64,000 nucleotides of DNA. Source: Epiperipatus broadwayi (Eukaryota > Onychophora > Udeonychophora > Euonychophora > Peripatidae). The notes under the pieces are model-generated. The model searched no databases. It saw nothing but the letters and a program-made list of their open reading frames with translations, and was not told the DNA's origin. Below are positions 23,429 through 35,547 of the stretch, piece by piece (position 1 is the stretch's first letter; each line of letters begins with the position of its first letter). Made by a program: the position numbers and the translations under genes. Where the stretch lies: NCBI GenBank assembly GCA_028023455.1, contig JAQFVV010006710.1, positions 310,001 to 374,000 of the forward strand. The letters run 5' to 3'.

Positions 23429-24257
23429 GTTTTTTGCATTTTTATTTTATGCCTTTAAAAAAGATTTATCAAAATCTAAAGTTTTATCAAAATTCATAAT
23501 TTTCCATATTTATATATACTAAGAAAGAATAAACTTTAAAATGTGCTTCTAAACAATATTCTTTAGACATATTTAAATACACTTGCTAAGGAAGAATTTT
23601 TACAGGTACTTTTCTTTAAATTAAAAATAAGTAAGAAAAAAAATTACTAGCTTAATGCCAGTTTAAAAGTTTTTATAAAAAAAAATTATACCTTTTCTTT
23701 CACTAACGAAATTGATGTGTTATGTATGTATTATTATTTGTTATATCAAATATAAATAAACTACATCAATGGATTAGTTAGATTTGATCATCCAAAAAAC
23801 AAGCAAGAGAGGATGCTAAAAATCCAGAAAAATGATAAAAAAAAAAAATTAAGAACCAAGGCAGACTTACATATTCTGTTCATATGATGATAGAAATTCT
23901 ACTTGAAATACATATATAGTTAAAAAAAATGTGTTCAGAAAACTTTTACATTGGGAAATATTTTACAATACTATAAGTTTCAAAATAAGATGTGCACTGA
24001 AAGATCTGAAATTTTATGGTTTACATGTACTCCTCCAGCAAATAGACAATTATTATATATTATAAGCTTTCAATCAGACAAAAGCGCTTTTAAATCCTAT
24101 ATGATCAATCTAAAACCCTTTTTGCTGATCGATAGCCAATACATTCGCAAGCCAAATTGCAACTTCGTATTCTGAATTTGTTTGGAAGAAACTTGGTAAG
24201 TGAGAGGGTGACTAAGCTAAAACAGAAATCAGAGTGAGAAGAACTGAAAATGCACTT

Positions 24258-24588
24258 CCGGTTGCATTTGCGTGTACTGAAAACGCATTTGCAGTTATTG
24301 AGTGTTATAAAATTCTAACCTTCATGAACACACCCCAGATTTCCAAACGAAATAAATAATCAATATAAATATATAATTTCCCAGGGATTTAAATATTGAC
24401 TATTAAACTTTTAAAATATATAATTTTTATAATATTTCGATAATCACTGGTTTATTACTAAATGATATCATACTTATATCATTTGGTTTTATCTATTCAT
24501 TAACTACATAATCTTAGGATTTCTATTAATAAATAATCATTAAGACTTATTGTAATAATTATCTCAAGACTTTTCTTTAATAAACATT
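24258..24588 (-). repeat. Right inverted arm of the 4.3-kb unit
   Basis: Inverse of 20310-20640, equal length, with only scattered substitutions. Confidence 0.9.
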
Positions 24589-24667
24589 TACTACTATCAA
24601 GATGAATCAGGGATTTTTATGTATGCATTCTACTTTTAACTTCCTAGATTCAAATAGCAAATATAAT

Positions 24668-26630
24668 AAAATATTTAAATAACCTTAAATGAAACAGTAA
24701 TGATGTCTTGACCAGAACTTAAATGGTATCAAAATAACGATTAAAGAATAATATATATTTTAACAAAATTGTTTATTTCATGTAAATAACAAAACAATAT
24801 AATAATAAAATACAAATCATAACTATATGATGAAAGATATTTATAATATGAATTATCTTCATAGGACAACAAATATTAAAAATAAATGTTTTCAGCTCTT
24901 TTGAAGGTGTATGGCGTGTATTGATTATATCTACATTTGATGTATAAACTCACAGTATGTGTGGTAATACAATATACATGCTGTAGAAGATGGATTGCAA
25001 TGTTTCCTACCACTTTTATTTTGAACATATAATCGAATTAAATATCTCAAAACTATAAATTTAATACTTACATATTTGTCACTTTCTTTATCCTCTTGAA
25101 TTTGGATTCAAATTTTATTATTGTAAGGTTTATTTTACAAACACTCTATGCAATAGATTATTTTAATACTTCTCCATCATGCTAGTGAAACTGGTATATA
25201 AATTATATCACAACAGCAAATCTCAACTTAAAATTTTAAATTAATTCTAGTATATATTTTAATACTTAGTATATGGTGAACCAAATATAAATAACCTTTA
25301 TCCTGAAAAATTTACTACTTATTCTAGATAGTTTTATTCAAATATGGATCAAGAAAGGAACTTAAAAAAAAAAATCACAAATGATGAAATATAACTTAAT
25401 ATTTGTATTTTAAATAAATTTAAAATAATAGTTTAAAAAAATGTAATCTCTCTCCACCAACAAAGATTTAATATGTATTCATTCTCACTTATCTGTCACA
25501 CTATATTCTTAAATATCGAATATAAAGTATACTATCTGGATTTCCAACAGAAATCTATCGTCAGATTTGGTATATTTACTACTCTAATAATTTATTAACC
25601 TATTAATTAAAACAAATAAATAACACATCATTTATACAAAATTTACATAGCACTCATATACTGAACCTTCCCAAATTTATCAATAATAGGACTCGCAAAT
25701 GGCAGCAAATTTAACGATTTATAGCAGCATTATTATTCACATTTACTGAAGATTAAAATCACCACAATCAAATTAATCCATTTTGGAAAATATCTTGGAT
25801 ATTAAATGTATATTTTGAATTTCTTTAATCTCTTTAAATCTTTTGATAGTCATACGTATAAACCACATAAAATATTCAAGTAACTCTTTGTCAAAACAAG
25901 TACTATCACTACACTACTTTCATGCTTATGATGTTTTAAAGAAAATTATTTCAGTTGTTTTTATTTAATAACAATACATACATGAGGCACTTTCATAATC
26001 CTTCGCCAAATGCTTCCTTTATTGGATAAGATCCTAGGATACTAACTTAAAATTTTACTAGAACACATACTAAAAGCATATTTTTTTAAAATTAGAGAAA
26101 AATAATTTAGAAGTTTAATCCTTTAAACACATTTAGTAAGATATTCTAGAATGTCAATATCACAAATTTCAAATTTTCTTAACTGAAAATTTTTTTTATT
26201 TAAAAAAATGCATTGTTTTTCCTTTCATATTTTAGTTTAAAATATACCCATCACTGCTATTGAAATGGAGTAGAGATCTGACCCAGTCTAGGACACACTC
26301 CCAGATGCTTTCTACCCTGTCCCTCCTTGGGTAAGTAAGTACAAAAATGGCGATTTTGGATAAAAGCATAACTGATCTTACACTACCACTGAAAATTTTA
26401 GATTGACCTTTCATTTTAATTTGCCTATTTATAAGTTTTCTCCTGTGATGTCAAAATTTTACACAATGCATTTCTCCATGTAATTTATTTCCAGGATGTC
26501 TCCATAGTTTTGTAAATAATCAAATGAGATCTTACAATTTTTTTCTCAATTGGCGGGAATGTGTATACATTTTGAAATACAAAACAAAAATAAAAAAATG
26601 TTTGACATCTATTTATTATAAACAAATACT
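24668..26630. other. AT-rich stretch, no supported gene
   Basis: Nothing recognisable apart from a less AT-rich patch at 26262-26414. Its minus strand carries a 60-codon open frame containing LTYPRRDRVESIWECVLDW; I cannot assign it and it may be chance. Confidence 0.4.
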
Positions 26631-26631
26631 A

Positions 26632-26905
26632 GCCTGGGAATTAAATTGATAACTTTTATTGTTGTGACTAATGGATTTAAGACAATGTTCTAACCAACTA
26701 GGTTATTTTGTCAAAAGCCAGCTACTCCCGAAGAAGTGAGAATATCACTTAAAACATATTATATAGTATCCTGTGTTGAATCACTATTTGAAAAGTTTAA
26801 ATGAAAAATGAATTTTTCTAAAACTATTTAATAATTAACTAGATGATGAAAATAGACCTATATATAAGTAAAATAAAATCCATCATTACAAACTTTTAGA
26901 CAAAT
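26632..26905. mobile_element. SINE-like repeat copy with tRNA-like head and conserved tail
   Basis: The minus strand of 26632-26712 looks like a decayed tRNA (A-box-like TAGTTGGTTAGAACATTG and B-box-like TCAATTTAATTCCC). The plus strand continues with a CCAGCTACTCCCGAAGAAG block, a degenerate hammerhead-like motif (26728-26757) and a body like those at 18560 and 28250. It ends in CCATCATTACAAAC (about 26888-26902), a tail shared with the copies at 28097 and 36718. Confidence 0.55.
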
Positions 26906-27478
26906 ATTTAATGAATATTTTTATGAAACTTCCTTAATTATATAAGTTTTGCTATGAAAAAACAAAGAGGTTTATTTAATCCATTTTTGTTTTCATTTGT
27001 CTCTTTCTTAATATGAAAACTGGAAAACAGATTATATTATTTTAACTGTGTTTTTTTTGATCACAAACCAAAAACAAGAAGCTACTAAAGCTGAAAATAA
27101 ATGAAAAATATTAAGCTTCACTAAGACTATCATAAATTCATTCAGTTTCATGCTCTATACCTAACCATGTGCATAATATATTTTCTGCTGTTAGAAATTA
27201 ATGATGGGTGACATCAGCTGTAAAACTAGTCAGATTTGTGTGGATAGCACAAAACTAGTTAAAATATAGTATTTTTCCATATCAATGTATCACAGTCCTG
27301 AGTGTAGACTAAGAAGCAGAAGTTTAACTCAGTCTTAGCATATTTCCTGGAATCTATGTTTAAAAATAACCTTTATATTAACTAATATTTCTCTATAATC
27401 AGAAGATCAAAAACAGAAAAGCAGAAATTTATTTAACAATATACCACTAATATAATACTTTACAAGAAAACTGATTGT

Positions 27479-27611
<133 letters not shown>

Positions 27612-28084
27612 ATCTATATATATATTATCTAAGGTTAATATGATCATAGTTAGAATTAGAATCATATAATTTATAATTGCAAATAAAATTTATATTTATA
27701 GTCTTTAAATTGATAAACTATGATTGCAAGTTGCTTAAAATAATTATTATTATATAAAAGATATGTTTTTTACTAATATGATTGTATGCACAAGCTGTTG
27801 TTTATTTTTTTTTAATTTTATTATCAATTTTTCATTTTGTATGTGTGTGAATAAAAAGATTATTGGTTATATTAAAATTTAACTGCAGACTCATTTTCTC
27901 CATTTTTCATTTATGATATGGAGAATTATAATAGAGAAATGTTGAAACTATGACAAGTTTGGCCCCCAAAATCTAAAATTTATTTTATGTTATTATTCAA
28001 TCATCTTTAAATATAGCTTTCATAATTGCTTATTATACTAATTGGTTTCATTACAGAATTTTGAATCAATACATGTATACAATA

Positions 28085-28472
28085 TAAATTAGGGCATTTG
28101 GTTTGTGATGATAGTATTTTAGATATGTTGGATTATTTCCATGAATACAACCACCTATTAGTAATAACACCTAAAAAGACAACACAGGTTAGTATATTAT
28201 TTAATATTTTGAGTAATATTATTCCTCACTCTTCAGGTATTGCATGTTTGACTAGTGAAATTCAATATTCTAAAGGTGTGAGTTTGACTTCTATGCTAGT
28301 ATTGTCACAGGTCAGACCAGCAACACCTAATATTGTGTAATCTTTGTGTGTTATTATCAACAGTTGTTTGTATTTGAAAAGTTTAAATAAATTTTAAAAT
28401 TTTCTAGACATTCAACATTTAAAGATAGATGACAGAAACAGGTCAACATATTACCACATCTAAATTAGGGCA
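28085..28472 (-). mobile_element. Hairpin SINE-like insertion with 12-bp target duplication
   Basis: TAAATTAGGGCA occurs at 28085-28096 and exactly again at 28461-28472. Between them the SINE-like repeat is present twice head-to-head: a partial copy on minus (about 28100-28190) and a longer one on plus (about 28220-28460). The 3' tail (TTTGGTTTGTGATGATAG on plus) is present only at the left end, as in the other hairpin insertions here. B-box-like GTGAGTTTGACTTC lies near 28280. Confidence 0.65.
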
Positions 28473-29232
28473 CAGATTTAAAGAAAAAACACTAAATTAT
28501 TTTGTTTTGATATAATTCATTTTATATCTATACAAATTATAATATATATATAAACTGCTGCACACATAACACATTTATAATTGAATAATACTTCAATTTA
28601 GTGGCATACAAAAAGGAGAAAAAAAATTCTTTTATTACAGCAAACTAATTTTACTTCATCATTTAAATAAAAAAGAGGAGGGAATAATAAAAGGAGGATT
28701 CTTCACTACCATTAGAGCAACTGTCTTATTCTACTCATTCTTTCTTTATGCCATTTCTGCTTCACCCCAATCTTTAAAGAACTGCAAACATTTTTCTGCA
28801 ACTAAACATATAAAATTAAAATTAGAGATCAAATCCTTGCACCTATATGCAGTCCACATGGAGCTTAATAATTTTACCTATGCTACTGTAATCACTGATC
28901 ATTAAAATTCGAATACGACTTTTGCTTTGATATACAAATAATTATCATTAACCATATAGTTTACTCATTTAAAATTAATATATAAATGAAACATCAATTG
29001 AATATTAGTCCATAAAAAACATTTTAAATCTATCAGCATATTTTTCCAAACTTTTATATAAATTCCTTTTGGAACTGATTTTAATAAATATTCTATTAAT
29101 CCCTTTTATGATATTTAAATTATGTGCACATATATACTAGCTGTAGCCATGGCTTTGTAAGTCATTTTTAACTGATGTTGATAACACATGTAAATATTCT
29201 TTAAATATATTTCAATTCTCAACTACATTACG
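28473..29232. other. AT-rich stretch, no gene seen
   Basis: No recognisable ORF, RNA gene or element boundary; TA tracts near 28540. Confidence 0.5.
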
Positions 29233-29324
29233 TTGTTTTATTTTTCACACAAATAAAATCATCAGTTAAACAAATAAATAAATTACAATAAATAAATAAA
29301 CGACCATTGAGTTTATTCAGTTGA

Positions 29325-29355
29325 GTACTTTCGAAGGAATACCTTCATTATCAAA
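29325..29355 (-). ncRNA. Hammerhead-like motif, left PLE arm
   Basis: Inverse of 30219-30252: TTTGATAATGAAGG, loop TATT, CCTTC, GAAAG read on the minus strand. Stem II is 5 bp and intact; the first core box is altered. Confidence 0.45.
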
Positions 29356-29399
29356 GCTGTGTGCAAAATAAATTGCGAAGTAAAACTATTAGTATGAGA

Positions 29400-29764
29400 A
29401 ATGCAAAATGTATGCAAATTATGTTTGCCATTTTTTGGAGAATGCGTAATACATGTCTCTTTTATTCATTGTGTTACAGTCCAGATTGATAAAATAGGTT
29501 TCTTTGATCTTTTTCTTTAAGTCATGGCGCTCTTTGCATATGATTTGAGGGTTGTCTGGAATGCACTGGTGTCCTGTGGGACCTGTTTGTGCTTTGTTGC
29601 AAGCATAAGTATGCTATGAGAGTCTTGTGTGTAATGTTGCTTTCGTTTCCCCAATAATATGATGCAAGACAATTGTTGTATGGACATGCTATATTATATA
29701 CTGCTGCTTGCTGTGTGTGTATTGGAGGTAGCTGATCTTTAGTATTATTGAGAATTCTATTGAA
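29400..29764 (-). pseudogene. PLE GIY-YIG endonuclease fragment, left arm
   Basis: The minus strand reads NNTKDQLPPIHTQQAAVYNI and ACPYNNCLASYYWGNES, the start of the PLE GIY-YIG domain with a one-base insertion near the catalytic block (compare SYYGETKATLHTRL in the right arm). About 43 bp of the domain are deleted relative to the right arm. RT is absent, so the copy is 5'-truncated. Confidence 0.75.
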
Positions 29765-29779
29765 GTTTGAGAGGAGTTC

Positions 29780-30160
29780 AATAGAATTCTCAATAATACT
29801 AAAGATCATCTTCCTCCAATACACACACAGCAAGCAGTATATAATATAGCATGTCCGTACAACAATTGCCTTGCATCATATTATGGGGAAACGAAGGCAA
29901 CATTACACACAAGACTCTCGCAGGATACTTATGCTTACAACAAAGCACAAACAGATCCCACACACACTTCCATCTTTGTACAGCATAGCACCTCCGCAAG
30001 ACACCAGTGCATTCCAGACAACCCTTGAATCATATGCAAAGAGTGCCATGACTTAAAGGGAAAGATCAAAGAAGCCTATTTTATCAATCTGGACTGTAAA
30101 GCGATGAATAAAAGAGACAGGTGTTACGCAATCTCCAAAAAAAACGGCAAACATAATTTG
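29780..30160 (+). pseudogene. PLE GIY-YIG endonuclease fragment, right arm
   Basis: The plus strand reads LPPIHTQQAVYNIACPYNN then CLASYYGETKATLHTRLSQD, with the GIY-YIG signature elements in order (VYNI, SYYGET, R-L). It continues to KGKIKEAYFINLDCKAMNKR with at least one frame change. The tyrosines and the GET block of the nuclease are present. No RT precedes it because the copy starts at the head-to-head junction. Confidence 0.75.
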
Positions 30161-30218
30161 CATACACTTTGCATTTTTCGTACTAATAGTTTTACTCGCA
30201 ATTTATTTTGCACACAGC

Positions 30219-30252
30219 TTTGATAATGAAGGTATTCCTTCGAAAGTACTCA
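30219..30252 (+). ncRNA. Hammerhead-like motif, right PLE arm
   Basis: TTTGATAATGAAGG, TATT loop, CCTTC and GAAAG follow the GIY-YIG relic by about 60 bp, the position where PLE hammerheads occur. The first core box is not canonical, so activity is doubtful. Confidence 0.45.
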
Positions 30253-30532
30253 GCTGAATAAATTCAATGGTCGTTTATTTATTTATTGTAATTCATTTAT
30301 TTGTTTAACTGATGATTTTATTTCTGTGAAATATATATCGCATATATACTACTCATTATAAACACACACCCAAAGCGATTATTATTGTTTTATTTTATTA
30401 ACACGAGTAAAGCTAATCCTCAGATTTTCACTGTTAGTAGAATGATATATAAAAAATAATAATAATACAATTGATTATTAAAATATACTTCTAATTTATA
30501 TATATATAAAGAAGTTATATTTATCTAAATTC

Positions 30533-30777
30533 CATTTTTGATTTTTTATGTATTAAATACCAAATAAAAATTTCCCTTGCAATTTTTTTTTCCATTTCTC
30601 TAGCTGTTTGTTCCATTGCCATTATTAGAAAGTTTGATAATTAAAATATATTTATAAATTATATTTTCGAATTTTCACGTATTGAATACCAAATAAATTT
30701 TTACTCACTAATTCTCTCCAGTTCTCTAGCTGTCCCCTCGCTTTAATAGGAAGTTTGATAATTAAAATATATTTACA
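30533..30777. repeat. Tandem duplication, about 120-bp period
   Basis: Two units share ATTTTTATGTATT-like, AATACCAAATAAA, TCTCTAGCTGT and GGAAGTTTGATAATTAAAATA-type blocks, at about 30533-30655 and 30657-30777. They differ by several substitutions. Confidence 0.75.
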
Positions 30778-31298
30778 TAAAATAATTATCAACAGCAGTA
30801 TCATAAAAATAAATATCTTTCATTAAATACAATAAAAATTTTAAAATAAATTATTTTATACATCTTTATCCTGCTTAGTGAGGGCAATTGGCTCCCCAAA
30901 ACTCATTGTTAAGCAAAAATATTGTGTAAAGAACAAATAGTTATAATTATATCCTATGGGGGAAAATTTGGCTGGTTACTTCAACTAAAATTTACATTAT
31001 AAACTATAATTAAACAACTTAATCTAGTACATATAGTAATTAAAAAAACTCTCTTAATGTATATTAAATGTTAGTGTAAACTATCCTATGAATATTATGC
31101 AAGTATGCACTTGAAATATGTATTATGTATGATAATGTAACTTAAATCTAAGTAAAAAACACTTATCTTAACGTTGTTCTTTCCAGTGATCCATTCATCA
31201 ATCATAATTATCTAATATTCTGAATGAGTTGCTTATTTTAAGATCCATTGATGATTGGTTTTTTTGGAGTAGTACGCCAGATGATGGCTGAAGAATCT
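30778..31298. other. AT-rich stretch upstream of the transposase remnant
   Basis: No gene. 30862-30915 (CTTAGTGAGGGCAATTGG and CATTGTTAAGC) looks like a pogo/Tigger-type terminal region, but a matching inverted end was not found. Confidence 0.35.
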
Positions 31299-31727
31299 CT
31301 AGAGAAAAAGTTTAGAATGAATGGTTGACATGGTTCTTGCATTTGTTTTTAATATGGGATGCCATGATTTCATGATTTTGGGAAGTTTCAATACACCTAT
31401 GATGGTTTGAACACTTTGCTCTATTTTGTCTTTAAAAATAGTGGCGATGGTAAATGTTAATAAACCCATAGAGGAACAGATATCACAATTTCCTTCTCTT
31501 TCCAGTCGACTTAAGATATCCATTTTCCAAGCACAAAGATTTTCTTGATTTTTTTTTATGGTCATATTAGTTGCAGTCATGATTCTAATTGAAAATGTAT
31601 GTAAGTATAAACTTTTAAATAGAATCACTAGGAAAAAAAAGTGTCTTCTAACTGTCCAAAAAAAGTACAGTAAAATGGACAAGAAAGTAAAGTAGCTGTT
31701 AACATTTTTTTGTGTTCTTCCACACAA
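31299..31727 (-). pseudogene. Tigger/pogo-like transposase, N-terminal remnant
   Basis: A 142-codon open frame whose middle, about residues 60-105, reads WKMDILSRLEREGNCDIC followed by SSMGLLTFTIATIFKDKIEQ. This has the helix-turn-helix pattern of the CENP-B/Tigger N-terminal DNA-binding domain (K..I..R.E.G....DI...LG....T..TI.K.K). The first 50 residues are hydrophobic and probably not part of the protein; the catalytic DDE domain is missing. In the complete family this domain binds the element ends. Alternative: a chance match in an AT-rich frame. Confidence 0.5.
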
Positions 31728-34700
31728 CTGTTTATTGTTATGCTGAAAAAAAATCCATACTGAAATTTTATTTTTTTCAAATTTGTACTACTATATTATA
31801 TTACATGCATGAAAGTTTTTAGAATTAAAACAAAAAGTGTAATAATAACTTATTTAATTGATCATAAAGACTTGTTATTTATCATTAGTGTAAGAGTAAG
31901 GCTTTTTTTTTTTACAGTATGTACTATGCAGACCTAAATAAAGATTACTTTATATAAAAATGTTAGCCGTGGCATTTTTTTTTGCCATAAGATGTCGTAT
32001 TTTATTAAATACGGCAAACATGTTCTTTGAAATGACTTAAAATTTTTTTGACTAGTGTAGTCAAACTATTTAAATTAATAATAAAGGTATGAATCTTTAT
32101 CAGTTTATTTGTACGCAATTTTGTGTTATATTTTTTAAAACTGAAAATGCTTTTATCTTAACAGTTTTATGCTAAATAAAATTTCCTTTTTTTCAGTTCT
32201 ACATATTTATATATGTGCAATAATGTTACAAGATAATCGAACAAATAGACTAGTCAAAAACATAGCTTATATGGCAACAGCATTTAAGGATGGACAAATA
32301 TCATTCTATCTTTTCATAGTTTTTGACATAGCACAGCTTGGTGGAATGTGATTACTTCCATTACAATTAGATATTTAAGTTATGATTATTTATTATTACA
32401 TGTGCATGTATGAGTAAACCAATGCCACTCCATTTCTTTATACATGTTGCAATATTTAAAAAAATATTTAAAATCTATTATTTAATACTATCAATGGTTG
32501 AATATGGAGAAAAAAATAAATAATCCCCATGATACATTTTTGGTGAAGTGTTTTCAATTGGCTTAAATCATAATATTTCTCTTAAATACCTCCATTTATC
32601 TATAATATATTTATGATGAAATATAATTCTACATCTAGACTAATAATCTCTAGCTTAATAAACAATTATTATTTAATAAACATTGATATATTTATCTAAA
32701 AAATGTAATTATGAAATCTGTATGAAAATTATGGTATTTTTAGATCAAATTATGGCATTTATGTATAGGTCTTACAGAAAATTTTAATTAATTATTACAA
32801 GACTGTTCTGATTCTAATCCTCTTATTTTATTTTACTCTTAAAGTAGTCATTAATTATTAATAATAAATTTAAACGAAAATAGTTTTTTTTAAGTAAAAA
32901 CAAAATCTAAAATCACACAAAAATATAGTAATTAAATTTGCTGGAGGATAGTTAGATAAAAATGGGAGGGGGAAAAACCAATAATAGATGAAAGGGGGGG
33001 GGTAAGAAAAGTAACAAAACTGCAAAAATATCAACAATATGAACATAACTATAACAAAAGAGCAAATGAGAACAAACAAAAAAGACAAATGAGTAATCCA
33101 TACAGCAACATCACATAAAAAAAAAAAAAAGAAAAGTAACAAGCCGAATTCTAGCAAAGAAAATCAAGGGGGGGGGGGGAGAATAATAGTAATACTAATA
33201 CTGCATTATAGATTTAATAGCACACAAAAAATTAATAAACTGAAAAATCTAAGTTTTTATAAATTGTATTTTTAATGATCGTTCATTCTAATTTAATTTT
33301 ATCTGCAAAGTTTTATAAACAAAAAAAATAATCCCCAGTTTACTCAAATTTCAAAAAAACATGTTAACACTCTATTCATGACATCACATATGCTTATGTT
33401 TAACTTAACACAGAAGTCATTGTTTTAATCAAGAGGAGAACAAACTTTGCTAATTTAGATTTCTTTATTTATTAAATTATTTTGAAGAATCAATTTTTAA
33501 CTCAACATTTTAATATTCTATAGAGACATTTTTTTTTTTTTTGTCTTTTTATTGAGCTTGAATCTATAAATAAGATTTCATTAATGATTTTCTATAGAGG
33601 GGAAAAGGGAAGTTTTATCATTGAAATCTTCACAGCATTTTGAAACCATAAGTTGTTTCAGATCAATAGTATATATATATATGCACAAACAAAAAAAAAA
33701 AATTGAAAAAATAATAGCCTACTGCTTAAAAATAATCAAATTAGTCAAATTGCTTTATATCATTTCAACTAATGCAATGCATAAAAACACCTTAGACAAT
33801 ATTTTTAATAACAAATATCTAAAATTCATGATGACTGTGACTATATCCAATTTTTACACTTGCAGCTCCTTACAAACTAACCTACTGCAGTGAAGCACAG
33901 CAATTGAACTGCTGATACAAACTAAAGGTTTCAGAATAATTTCTCAGCTGAATAATCATAATAAAAAATGGTTCAGATTGACGGAATATCAATCTGTCAC
34001 TAGGGCATCTGAACATATGACTTCCTGAGCACTTTACTATGTCTATATTTTCCTTTCTAATAGATTTTAATATCTATTGTATTTATTTATAGGCTTTTTT
34101 TTTTTCAATTCATACCAAATTATTACAAGACTAAATTTTCATGATTTGACATTAAATAGCATAAGTGTATATACTGAATATGTTTTCATCACAAATAAAT
34201 AAATATATATATACATACAAACACATTTTAAAATAAAAACTAAAAAAAAAATCCACACAAGATAATAAACAACCACATGCAAAAGAGAGAGAGAGAGAGG
34301 ATAAGTTTTGTGACAACTACACAAATCAAATTGTAAGTCATAAATACATCCACATATACAGCATACTGGTTTATTTTTCCATTTACTTGATATTTTATGA
34401 TGTCTTTTAATTTCTTAAGCAAAACACTTTTCTTTCTAAAATATTTCAACACTAAGTCTAATTGCAGATTTCCAATGTATTCTATTCTTTACCAATATCT
34501 TCCCAATGGAAACAATTACTATTGCATTCTCTTGAATATCTTATAATGTAGATTGCGATTAACTCTCCCAAAAAACATTCTCAAGTTCACTATACAACAC
34601 CCTTTTCCATATGTTGTACATGTCTGATCCGAGGAAGATGTAATTGTATAATAGTGGATTCTATAGTATCACATACAGAAAGTTGAAGAATATTTTGACT

Positions 34701-34780
34701 GGTTTATGATCTTCAATTGTATTTTTAAAATTTTACAGGGCATCTTTAAATGAAATCTTTCTAATAACTTTATAGACTTA
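31728..34780. other. AT-rich stretch with simple repeats, no supported gene
   Basis: Contains G-runs (9 nt near 32994; 12 nt at 33168-33179), (GA)n near 34285 and A/T runs. Open frames at 32169-32351, 32870-33157, 33621-33893, 34139-34324 and 34240-34452 are low-complexity and show no domain. Confidence 0.5.
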
Positions 34781-34784
34781 GGAT

Positions 34785-35480
34785 GTCTTCACTTCCATAT
34801 AATTAGGTAAAATTACAACTCTACCTGCAGCTAACTTAGTTGCAATCGTTATTTTCCTATGATAAAATATTCTATCTTTTAACATGTTAAAAGTCACAGT
34901 AATACTTTGAAGTCTATATTGCATTTCAGCATCTAAGTTCACTTTTTTACTTATAAATCTACCAAGATATTTAAACTGATATATATTCTCAAGATGATAA
35001 TTATCCAACCAAGTATATATCTTTATTTAATACCAGTTTTCATTTCATATTTTTCAGATTTTCCATCTATAATAATAACACTTCATCTCATTTCATCATG
35101 TAGAAGCTGTACAGTATGAATAAATTTTGGTATACAACCAACTAATTTCAAACTATGGCATAGATCTGTCTTATTAACTGAATCAATTGCATTGACCAAA
35201 TCAATAAAAGTAATATATAACTCATTCCTTTGTTCTTAACCCATTTCTTGCATTTGTCTGACAACAAACACATCTATAATATATCTTGATTGTTTAAAAC
35301 TATATTGAATCTATGGTAACTATTTACCTATGACTGGAAACAATCTGTCCAACAAAATACTTAGAAGTAGTTTTGCTGTAGCAGATACTAATGATATTCC
35401 AAATAATTATTGCAATTTTGAATATTCCCATTGCTTTTAAAAATTGGAACAAATCACACTTATAGTTTAATAAATAACTT
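34785..35480 (-). pseudogene. RTE-like LINE reverse transcriptase relic
   Basis: Read on minus, the order of RTE RT blocks is clear: LLLSILLDRLFPVIG (about 35390), a block like the family's Q.GFR.GR.T.DMIF..RQ.QE ending VFVVRQMQEMG, motif A LYITFIDLVNAIDSVNKTDL (about 35190), then LKLVGCIPKFIHTVQLLHDE. After a gap lacking the palm YADD region comes YQFKYLGRFISKKVNLDAEM and ITIATKLAAGRVVILPNY. Motif A has N in place of the usual K/R, and many stops occur. Its last recognisable part is near 34785. Confidence 0.8.
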
Positions 35481-35547
35481 TAAATAATCATATCTAATTA
35501 GTGGTAGCACCATATTACTATTTTGACTTTCTTGCTTTGTTCAAGTA

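Larger units (their letters stand above)
20281..24657. mobile_element. 4.3-kb unit bounded by long inverted arms (331 bp)
   Basis: 20310-20640 and 24258-24588 are inverted copies of equal length (331 bp) with few differences; weaker pairing continues outward to about 20292 and 24607. A 10-bp direct repeat CAAATATAAT (20271-20280 and 24658-24667) may be the target duplication, with a roughly 50-nt unpaired tail on the right. There is no element-encoded ORF inside, only a degenerate hammerhead-like motif near the left arm, A-rich repeats and an RTE fragment. It may be a composite Penelope-like insertion with inverted pseudo-LTRs, or a long-TIR DNA element. Confidence 0.65.
29233..30396. mobile_element. 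Palindromic Penelope-like insertion with direct-repeat flanks
   Basis: Two 5'-truncated PLE copies are joined head-to-head around a 12-nt loop (29765-29776): a minus copy (about 29246-29764) and a plus copy (29777-30337). The arms are near-identical except for about 43 bp missing from the left arm. TTGTTTTATTTT at 29233-29244 recurs at 30385-30396 as a likely target duplication. Between the right arm and the second direct repeat is an unpaired tail of about 47 nt. This matches the PLE habit of inverted pseudo-LTR arrangement plus a short one-sided tail. Confidence 0.75.

Noticed and set aside
23073-23439. Minus-strand open frames of 63-106 codons
   Set aside because: They are antisense shadows of the RTE C-terminal fragment on the plus strand.
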